This document shows positions 1 through 5,431 of a DNA stretch of 8,030 nucleotides, piece by piece. Under the pieces are notes generated by a model. The model worked only from the letters and a program-made list of their open reading frames with translations. It was not told where the DNA came from and did not search any database. The position numbers and the translations under genes were made by a program. This DNA comes from Candidatus Gastranaerophilales bacterium (lineage in GTDB: Bacteria > Cyanobacteriota > Vampirovibrionia > Gastranaerophilales > Gastranaerophilaceae): contig CAAGHI010000021.1 of assembly GCA_900769645.1 (NCBI GenBank), positions 1-8,030 on the forward strand. The letters are read 5' to 3'. Within the stretch, counting starts at the first letter, position 1. Every line of letters begins with the position of its first letter.

Positions 1-1
1 A

Positions 2-178
2 GAGACTCAACTGAGCAATGCTAGAGTTGAGGCTATAAACAACAAGATTAAGTTGTTTATACGTAAAGCTTATGGCTTTAGAAACATCAAAAATATGCTC
101 GATATGATCTTACTTGGATGCTCAAAAATTTTAATTCAGCTTCCTAACCGAGGTGGTAAGGGGCTGAAAGTAGCTTAG
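2..178 (+). CDS. ISL3-family transposase, C-terminal fragment (5' end outside window)
   Basis: An open frame of 58 codons plus TAG enters from the left edge. The visible product contains LSNARVEAINNKIKLFIRKA followed by YGFRNIKNMLDMILL. This matches the conserved C-terminal block of ISL3-type DDE transposases, in which the catalytic Glu sits in an 'R-x-E-x-x-N-x-x-I-K' context followed by R-x-x-(Y/F)-G-(Y/F). E10 of the fragment is the candidate third catalytic acid. The upstream Asp residues and the zinc-finger/HTH region lie outside the window, so intactness cannot be judged. The stop codon is 59 bp inside the end of the element, normal for an IS transposase. Family assignment is from remembered motif similarity only. 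Confidence 0.72.
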   Translation, partial: ETQLSNARVEAINNKIKLFIRKAYGFRNIKNMLDMILLGCSKILIQLPNRGGKGLKVA

Positions 179-181
179 ATT

Positions 182-245
182 AAGGCTCTAACGAGTTCTA
201 CTTTCAATTATCTACCCATAAATATGCACGAAGAGCCTTTTTTTA
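182..245 (+). terminator. Terminator-like stem formed with the IS end
   Basis: AAGGCTCT at 182-189 is perfectly complementary to AGAGCCTT at 232-239, and the second arm runs directly into a T tract (238-244). The arms lie just after the transposase stop, and the loop is about 42 nt. The second arm is the tip of the inverted repeat plus flanking T residues. The T tract belongs to the target site, so terminator activity would be partly fortuitous. The loop is long for an efficient intrinsic terminator. Confidence 0.35.
223..237. repeat. Terminal inverted repeat (right) of the ISL3-type element
   Basis: The outermost bases, read from the right edge inward on the minus strand, are GGCTCTTCGTGCATA. 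This begins with the GGCTCTT-like tip typical of ISL3-family elements. The partner repeat is outside the window, so the true repeat length is unknown; the 15 bp given are a minimum estimate. Confidence 0.55.
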
Positions 246-285
246 TCTCAGTAGGGTCTTGGGAATGTTACTACCAGTGTATGTG

Positions 286-2358
286 TTATTTCAGACCATT
301 AACTTTATTTTTAATTGTTTCATAGAGATATTCTGCAACATATTTTGAACCTTTATAATTAAAGTGATTAAAATCCTTATAAAGGACATCATCACCAACT
401 TTGCCAAAACAGATATTCTCTTTACAAAATAAAGGGTCCAAATCTACAACAGTAACATTACTATATTCTTTAGCAATATTCTTTATTGTATTGTCATCCA
501 TTTCTCTATTAGACAATGTCTTTTGTCGGTTATAGGTGCACGTAAAATTTTTTGTAATGGTAAATTTTCGTTCATTTATGCATTTATTAGGATCAAAAGG
601 TAATACTGGATTGTCCAAAACAATCACAACTTCTTTATCTCTAAGAATATCTAAAGATCTTCTTACACCAGAAGCTAATATCTTTTGACGATCCTTTTCG
701 GTAGGATTTTGTAGATCCGCAAATTTACCTAAAGATAAATTAGCAAGAATTACTACTTTTATATTACTATGAGTTTTTACATATTTATATGCATCTGCAA
801 TTCTCTTATACCAATTTGAAGTATTTTTATCTGTCTGCATATACAAAAAAGGACTTTGACTTCCCATTGGAAAAAGTGCGATCGAGTTTTTATCAGCTTG
901 AGCTTTTTTTGCAAGTCCATAAAAAAGATGAGCTGCATGCGAACTTCCAATGAGTGCTATATTGTTACTTCCCTCTTTCGATTGAAAAGCACAAGTTGTA
1001 GGAAGATCATTATCATTCCAATGAGGAAACTTCTTTTTACAATTGGCTACATATTGGTCATAAATACTGTGGAATTTATACGGACCAGTAGATTTAGTTT
1101 TTATCTCTGATTCTTCAACTGAATTTATATTTGGATATCTATTCGGATAACCTTCAGATGCTACAATTTTTATTCCATAGCCTCCTAAAATGAGTAATGA
1201 GACAAAAAGCCCCAAAGCTTTAGTTTTAGAGTAATTACCATATCTTAATGGAGGTTCAATGACAAAATAAGTAATAATAGAAAGAATTAAAGCAATAACA
1301 ACAGCAACTAGTCTTATCCACTCTGCAGGAACCTGACCTTCACAAATGTAGGCTAATGATAGTAATGGCCAGTGCCATAGGTACAATGGATAACTGATAA
1401 GACCTAAAAACACCATTACTCTATTAGAGAGAATGTATTTGTTTATTACTGCTGTTTTGCCAGCTCCAATAATCATTAGAGCACCAAATACTGGAATTAA
1501 AGCTTTTGTTCCTGGAAATTTAACATCATTATTGATTGTTAAAATTCCGTAAATGATAGTTATTAGTCCAAGTATTGAGAATATATTGTTTAAAACATGT
1601 TGAGACAAGCGCCGTCTATTATTTCTAAAAATAATTATAGAAACATAGTGCGTAATAACAGGCTTAATTTGAACAATTTGTTCTTTATGATAGTTAATAT
1701 AGTAAGATAAAACTGCACCACAACTTAGTTCCCAAAATCTGCACCATGGAAGATAGAAGGATGCTGTTTGATTATTATGTTTTATACCATTTTTGTTTAA
1801 GATAAATGACACAACAGTAAATATGGTTAAACAGAAGATGAAATTTAAATTAGTCTTATATACCAACCACAAGAGTATAGGAAAAATTAAATAGAACTGC
1901 TCTTCGACTCCTAGCGACCACAAATGTAATAAGGGCTTTGCATTAGATGCTGCATTGAAGTAATCACCTGATTCTTTGTAGAGCATAAAGTTATTGATAT
2001 AAGTTGCACCACCTAGAGTATGCTTACCTAGCAACTTATACTCTTCTGGTAATAATACAAACCAACCTAAGATTAAAGTAGTAATTAAAGTAGCAATTAA
2101 TGCCGGAAAGATACGTCTTACACGTCTAATGTAGAAATCAACAATGTTGACTCTACCAGGGGCATCAGCATTAAAGAGATTTCTATAAAGAATAGATGAA
2201 ATTAAGAAGCCAGAGATGACAAAAAAAATATCAACACCGACGAATCCGCCCTTAAGATTATTAGGAAAGGCATGGAAGATAACAACTGCAAGGCAAGCTA
2301 TGGCTCTTAAGCCATCAATATCGGGGCGATACCCCCCTATTTTGTTATTTATATTCAT
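286..2358 (-). CDS. OafA-type acyltransferase 3 with C-terminal SGNH domain (surface glycan O-acyltransferase)
   Basis: This 690-residue inner-membrane protein probably transfers acetyl or a similar acyl group onto O-antigen or another surface polysaccharide. The acyltransferase-3 domain spans about residues 8-400 with roughly 10-11 membrane helices. It opens with YRPDIDGLRA and has the R18-x10-H29 motif (His in VVIFHAF) and an RRVRR cluster at 78-82, all hallmarks of the family. WSLGVEEQFY at 147-156 and PLYLWHWPL at 324-332 are also typical. A periplasmic SGNH domain (about 425-690) has block I as IGSSHA (candidate nucleophile S473, where GDSH is usual) and a C-terminal D662-F-N-H665 dyad. 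Full length for the fused AT3-SGNH class. The start is the ATG just before the conserved N-terminus; no strong Shine-Dalgarno sequence precedes it. The gene lies 122 bp downstream of the glycosyltransferase-like gene, on the same strand. Acyl group and acceptor cannot be told from sequence. Confidence 0.9.
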   Translation of the reverse strand: MNINNKIGGYRPDIDGLRAIACLAVVIFHAFPNNLKGGFVGVDIFFVISGFLISSILYRNLFNADAPGRVNIVDFYIRRVRRIFPALIATLITTLILGWFVLLPEEYKLLGKHTLGGATYINNFMLYKESGDYFNAASNAKPLLHLWSLGVEEQFYLIFPILLWLVYKTNLNFIFCLTIFTVVSFILNKNGIKHNNQTASFYLPWCRFWELSCGAVLSYYINYHKEQIVQIKPVITHYVSIIIFRNNRRRLSQHVLNNIFSILGLITIIYGILTINNDVKFPGTKALIPVFGALMIIGAGKTAVINKYILSNRVMVFLGLISYPLYLWHWPLLSLAYICEGQVPAEWIRLVAVVIALILSIITYFVIEPPLRYGNYSKTKALGLFVSLLILGGYGIKIVASEGYPNRYPNINSVEESEIKTKSTGPYKFHSIYDQYVANCKKKFPHWNDNDLPTTCAFQSKEGSNNIALIGSSHAAHLFYGLAKKAQADKNSIALFPMGSQSPFLYMQTDKNTSNWYKRIADAYKYVKTHSNIKVVILANLSLGKFADLQNPTEKDRQKILASGVRRSLDILRDKEVVIVLDNPVLPFDPNKCINERKFTITKNFTCTYNRQKTLSNREMDDNTIKNIAKEYSNVTVVDLDPLFCKENICFGKVGDDVLYKDFNHFNYKGSKYVAEYLYETIKNKVNGLK

Positions 2359-2480
2359 AATAATATATTAACTAAAACTTAGTCACTTAACATAATAAAT
2401 TACTAACACAGATTTGCAGTACAAATATGATGTTGAATATTGTAATTTTTCAGCTCATATTTCCCAAACTTATACCTTTT
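2359..2480 (-). other. Gap between the two surface-modification genes
   Basis: These 122 AT-rich bases lie between two same-strand genes. I find no GC-rich hairpin followed by a T run in the minus-strand direction, so readthrough from the upstream gene into the acyltransferase gene is plausible. A weak inverted repeat (CAATAT and ATATTTG arms, about 2422-2442) is present. No convincing -35/-10 pair or Shine-Dalgarno sequence could be assigned before the acyltransferase start at 2358. Confidence 0.4.
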
Positions 2481-4115
2481 TTATTTGTCAATAAGCAATA
2501 CTTCCACGTTCTTGAATTTACCTGATATTCCCATGTAGTATTTGTCCAGCAATTTTATAGGACAAAATAAATAAAGATCTGAAGGAGTATCCTTTCTCTC
2601 TTTGTAATACTGAACATGCAATTGTTTAGGTAAAGGATCAGACGATTCAATCATAATTGTTGATTGTTTAGTTGGAAAATGATACTTATAAAAAACTTTT
2701 GTAATATTAAATTTACTTTTATTGATAAATGGCAATTCATGACCTGTTTTCATAATTGAATAATCATAAATTACAGGAACAGGAGTTATATTCTGCACTC
2801 TAAACCAGTCTGCCTGAGCTGATGAATGAAACATATCAAACGCATCAGTACTTTTGAATAGCTTGATAAAATAATAATTTGGAATTTCAACCTCTGCAGA
2901 ATTACCATTAAGTGTCTTCTCATATGTAATTCCTAAATTTCTAATGTTTCCTTGAATGTAAGCACTCTTATATGAAACATACATGCAGATAAAAGAAATA
3001 ACAAACAATACTTGATAAAATAAAACTGTGCCAAAGAAGCCAAACTTAACAATATTAGACTTTACATCAACATTGAGTGCAACTGCAACAGCTAATAACA
3101 AAAAGAAAAAAATTCCTGAATATGCTCTTGGTGCAATACTATTTCCTGGAGCAGCAACCATTACTAAAATAGCTAAAACTGACGAAGAAAAGAAAAACAA
3201 AGAAACTATCAATAAGTTATAGCTCTCATTTATGATTAAAATAAAAAGTTGAATTACATAGAAGATAAGAGCAAATTTCAAAAACACAAAATAATCAAGC
3301 ATTCTATTAAGATGATTTTCCACCTTTTGAAATAAGGTCAAATTAACCCAATCATCAAATGCTCCGCAGTGTAATCTAGCATAATTACCAGGAGATAAAA
3401 GAAGAATTAAAGCACCAGCTACTACGCCACAAAATGCGATAACAAATAACCTATTATTGAATTTGATTTTTTTCCACTTAAAATAACCAACGATTGATAT
3501 CAAAACATAAATCAAGGTTAAACACACATTTTCATTTGTGCAACCAGAAATTAGAGACAACATAAATATGTAAGGAAGATGATGTGTTTTGTCGTCTGAT
3601 TTATGCTTTAACAACACATATAAAAGCCATGCAACAAATGTAGTCGTAACCAAATAGTTACTTGCGCCTACAACCCAAAAGTTAATCTGACCTAAATTAG
3701 GATTAGAAACCCAATATATAGAAGCTAATATTAATAGTTTAGATGCTGTTACTTTTGAATCAAAAAGAGTACATCCAATAGCCACAATAAAAAAGATAAG
3801 AGCCGAGGATATGAAAGAAATTATTATTGAAACAATAAGTTGAGAAAAATGAAAAGTTAGTATTACTGGTGAAACAAAGTCAGCAACCACTCTTCCGGAC
3901 CATCCAATATAGTGTCTAAAGTGTTTTGCGAGATCAAATCCCATTTGAGCATAGGAATAATCATCAGAGTGCATTGGGGTATTTAGTTCAATTAAGAAGA
4001 AAAAAAGAAAGATTGAGATTAAACTACAAAGAACTTTAACATCTATACTTCTGATATAATTACAGAAGCAGTTACCCCCCCCCGATGACATTAATCTTTT
4101 TATTCTAGAATACAT
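2481..4115 (-). CDS. Polytopic membrane protein, GT-C/DUF6056-like putative glycosyltransferase, with poly-G phase switch
   Basis: The product is 544 residues with about 10-11 hydrophobic helices between residues 28 and 380 and a soluble C-terminus of about 160 residues. An acidic pair, D51-D52 in MHSDDYSY, lies in the first presumed periplasmic loop, followed by GWSGRVVADF at 71-80. This is the usual position of catalytic acids in GT-C lipid-linked sugar transferases. SPGN (241-244), APGN (322-325) and TNEN (193-196) motifs recall DUF6056/GtrII-like O-antigen glucosyltransferases. The likely role is periplasmic addition of a sugar to O-antigen or another surface glycan; sugar and linkage are unknown. 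The start at 4113-4115 is supported by AGGAG at 4126-4130, spaced 10 nt; a second Met at codon 9 is also before the G tract. Nine consecutive G at codons 11-14 make the frame dependent on tract length. Family assignment is moderate; the membrane topology and G tract are plain. Confidence 0.8.
   Translation of the reverse strand: MYSRIKRLMSSGGGNCFCNYIRSIDVKVLCSLISIFLFFFLIELNTPMHSDDYSYAQMGFDLAKHFRHYIGWSGRVVADFVSPVILTFHFSQLIVSIIISFISSALIFFIVAIGCTLFDSKVTASKLLILASIYWVSNPNLGQINFWVVGASNYLVTTTFVAWLLYVLLKHKSDDKTHHLPYIFMLSLISGCTNENVCLTLIYVLISIVGYFKWKKIKFNNRLFVIAFCGVVAGALILLLSPGNYARLHCGAFDDWVNLTLFQKVENHLNRMLDYFVFLKFALIFYVIQLFILIINESYNLLIVSLFFFSSSVLAILVMVAAPGNSIAPRAYSGIFFFLLLAVAVALNVDVKSNIVKFGFFGTVLFYQVLFVISFICMYVSYKSAYIQGNIRNLGITYEKTLNGNSAEVEIPNYYFIKLFKSTDAFDMFHSSAQADWFRVQNITPVPVIYDYSIMKTGHELPFINKSKFNITKVFYKYHFPTKQSTIMIESSDPLPKQLHVQYYKERKDTPSDLYLFCPIKLLDKYYMGISGKFKNVEVLLIDK
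4075..4083 (-). repeat. Homopolymeric (G)9 tract, candidate phase-variation switch
   Basis: Nine C on the plus strand give nine G in the coding strand, read as tcG GGG GGG GGt (S-G-G-G, codons 11-14). In the present phase the 544-codon frame is open (ON). With ten G the next codon is TAA, leaving 14 residues. With eight G the shifted frame reads V-T-A-S-V-I-I-S-E-V then TAG. The next in-frame Met after the tract is M48, beyond the first membrane helix, so translation restart would be unlikely to rescue function. A run of nine G is very unlikely by chance in a sequence this AT-rich. Confidence 0.75.
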
Positions 4116-4125
4116 TCTGCTTATT

Positions 4126-4130
4126 CTCCT
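4126..4130 (-). promoter_or_regulatory. Ribosome binding site of the glycosyltransferase-like gene
   Basis: On the minus strand AGGAG lies 10 nt before the ATG at 4113-4115. It supports that start over the Met at codon 9, which has no comparable site. Confidence 0.6.
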
Positions 4131-4253
4131 ATATAACTATAAAACTGATACTGAGCAGTTAAATTCATTACTACTTTTATACACTGAAACTCAATTTGAA
4201 TCATAATATTTTGTAAAGGTTATTGTTTCAAGCAAAACTTTCATGCCGGTATC

Positions 4254-4272
4254 TTGATAAACAATATATCAA
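4254..4272. promoter_or_regulatory. 19 bp palindrome, possible operator
   Basis: TTGATA (4254-4259) and TATCAA (4267-4272) form perfect 6 bp arms around a 7 bp AT-rich spacer. It lies about 85 bp before ietA. Symmetry and size suit a dimeric repressor site. TTGATA also resembles a -35 box, but no well-spaced -10 follows. In such AT-rich DNA a chance palindrome cannot be excluded. Confidence 0.3.
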
Positions 4273-4321
4273 ACATCATTTTAGTCCCATATTTATAAAT
4301 TATGTCCCTGAATATATGCTT

Positions 4322-4341
4322 TTATGCTAATATCAGCATAA
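4322..4341 (+). promoter_or_regulatory. 20 bp palindrome abutting the ietA ribosome binding site
   Basis: TTATGCT (4322-4328) and AGCATAA (4335-4341) are perfect 7 bp inverted repeats with a 6 nt spacer. A third copy of the half-site core, TATGCT, occurs at 4315-4320. The second arm ends immediately before the GAGAGG ribosome binding site. It could be a protein operator, for example for autoregulation, or an RNA hairpin influencing translation initiation. Confidence 0.45.
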
Positions 4342-4347
4342 GAGAGG
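4342..4347 (+). promoter_or_regulatory. Ribosome binding site of ietA
   Basis: GAGAGG lies 10 nt before the ATG at 4358, separated by an A-rich spacer. It supports this start and directly touches the palindrome at 4322-4341. Confidence 0.6.
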
Positions 4348-4357
4348 TTATAAAAAA

Positions 4358-5431
4358 ATGAAAAAAAGAGACGTAGTTGCTTTGATTAGATATCACGCAG
4401 AGCACAATGAACCTGGTTTTAAAGCTGCTGCCTATACAGTTGCTAATTGTTTTGAAGAAATGGGAGACCATGAACTTGCACATTATGTTATGTCCTTAGT
4501 AACTGATCCTAACGCTTTCGTTCCTCAATCAGGATTTAATGACATTACTGATACCATTGAAGATATAAAATACCTTCAAAAGATATCTACTTCTGAGAAT
4601 CAACCTCTACTTCTACCTCAAGTCATTACTGACGACATCATAGGTGTCGCTAATGCAATAAAAAGAGAATTAGGTATATGTAAATTTCTGTTTCAGGGAA
4701 AGCCAGGAACCGGTAAAACAGAAGCTGTAAAGCAACTAGGAAGGATGCTGAAAAAAGACGTTTATTCAGTTGATTTCACCCAAATAATTGATAGTAAGTT
4801 AGGTCAGACTTCTAAAAATTTATCTGAACTATTCAAAGAAATCACAGCCATAAACACCTGTAACAAATGCATTATCTTATTTGACGAGATAGATGCACTT
4901 GCTCTTGATAGAACCAATTCAAACGACCTAAGAGAAATGGGCAGAGTAACATCTACTCTTCTAAAATACCTTGATAGTTTACCTAAAGATATCGTTATCA
5001 TTGCAACTACCAATTTATACGAGCATTTTGACAAAGCTCTCACTAGAAGATTTGATGCAGTGATTAACTTCGACAGGTATACGCAAAGTGATCTATTAGA
5101 AATAGGAGAATCTATTCTCAATCGATATTTAGACAAAGTAAAAATCTGTAAGAAGAACAGTCGCCTGTTCAAAAAGATCATGACAAGTTTTAAGAAAATA
5201 CCCTACCCAGGAGAATTGTCAAACATCATTAAGACTTCAGTTGCTTTTAGCGATCCACATGATCCTGAGGATTATTTACGCAGGTTGTATCACGTTGTAA
5301 CAGACAATGTAATTTATGATCTTAGACAATTGCAAGATCTTAAATTCACCATAAGAGAAATTGCAGTTCTCATTAACAAATCTAAAAGCGTTGTTGATAG
5401 AGAACTAAAAGAGATTACTAACGATGAATAA
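4358..5431 (+). CDS. ietA: AAA+ ATPase IetA (defence / plasmid-stability pair with IetS)
   Basis: This is a 357-residue cytoplasmic AAA+ ATPase. Walker A is GKPGTGKT at 114-121. Walker B is CIILFDEIDA at 171-180 (D176, E177). Sensor 1 is IIATTN with N219. The arginine-finger region is LTRRFD (R230, R231), and a lid segment contains PGELSNI at 284-290. An N-terminal helical region (about 1-90) precedes the ATPase core. The C-terminal segment 328-350 (TIREIAVLINKSKSVVDREL) has a helix-turn-helix look. I assign IetA from this architecture plus the overlapping downstream subtilase, the arrangement known for IetAS. In the original plasmid work IetA acted as the antitoxin-like partner of the protease; the pair is also listed as an anti-phage system. 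The ATPase probably controls or feeds the protease, which is inference. The stop codon overlaps the ietS start by 8 nt, implying translational coupling. Confidence 0.85.
   Translation: MKKRDVVALIRYHAEHNEPGFKAAAYTVANCFEEMGDHELAHYVMSLVTDPNAFVPQSGFNDITDTIEDIKYLQKISTSENQPLLLPQVITDDIIGVANAIKRELGICKFLFQGKPGTGKTEAVKQLGRMLKKDVYSVDFTQIIDSKLGQTSKNLSELFKEITAINTCNKCIILFDEIDALALDRTNSNDLREMGRVTSTLLKYLDSLPKDIVIIATTNLYEHFDKALTRRFDAVINFDRYTQSDLLEIGESILNRYLDKVKICKKNSRLFKKIMTSFKKIPYPGELSNIIKTSVAFSDPHDPEDYLRRLYHVVTDNVIYDLRQLQDLKFTIREIAVLINKSKSVVDRELKEITNDE

Larger units (their letters stand above)
1..237 (+). mobile_element. Right end of an ISL3-family insertion sequence (partial)
   Basis: The window opens inside an insertion sequence. 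It carries the transposase C-terminus (stop at 176-178), a 59 bp non-coding tail and a terminal repeat ending at 237. Read inward on the minus strand, the end begins GGCTCTTCGTGCATA, which matches the GGCTCTT-type tips known for ISL3-family elements. The family usually makes 8 bp target duplications. The flanking candidate is 238-245 (seven T then A), but the left end lies outside the window, so this cannot be confirmed. The element ends 48 bp from the acyltransferase stop codon and does not interrupt that gene. Confidence 0.72.
4116..4357. promoter_or_regulatory. Divergent intergenic control region
   Basis: These 242 bases separate the start of the minus-strand glycosyltransferase-like gene from the start of the plus-strand ietA, so promoters for both directions should lie here. 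On the minus side a TATAGT box (4136-4141) lies so close to the ribosome binding site that it would leave almost no leader. On the plus side there is a TTGATA-N7-TATCAA palindrome (4254-4272) and a second palindrome next to the ribosome binding site (4322-4341). No -35/-10 pair with normal spacing could be assigned with confidence in either direction. Confidence 0.5.

Noticed and set aside
856..1110. Plus-strand open frame inside the acyltransferase gene
   Set aside because: It is antisense to the well-supported SGNH-encoding region, has no family resemblance, and is explained as a shadow frame.
2332..2337. Six-G run in codons 8-9 of the acyltransferase gene as a second phase switch
   Set aside because: One-base changes would also truncate the protein, but six G is short for slippage, and the bases encode the conserved-looking GGY before RPDIDGLRA. 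Noted only as a weak parallel to the nine-G tract.
3028..3222. Short plus-strand open frame inside the glycosyltransferase-like gene
   Set aside because: It is antisense to membrane-helix codons and is Lys/Thr-rich low complexity; there is no ribosome binding site.
4136..4141. TATAGT as the -10 box of the glycosyltransferase-like gene
   Set aside because: Transcription would start at or inside the ribosome binding site at 4126-4130, and the -35 match is poor.
4143..4160. AACTG/CAGTT inverted repeat upstream of the glycosyltransferase-like gene
   Set aside because: The 5 bp arms with an 8 bp spacer are too weak in AT-rich DNA to support an operator call.
4804..5181. Minus-strand open frame of 125 codons inside ietA
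   Set aside because: It is antisense to the Walker B to sensor region of a clear AAA+ ATPase. The product is Ser/Leu/Arg-rich, as expected of a shadow frame.
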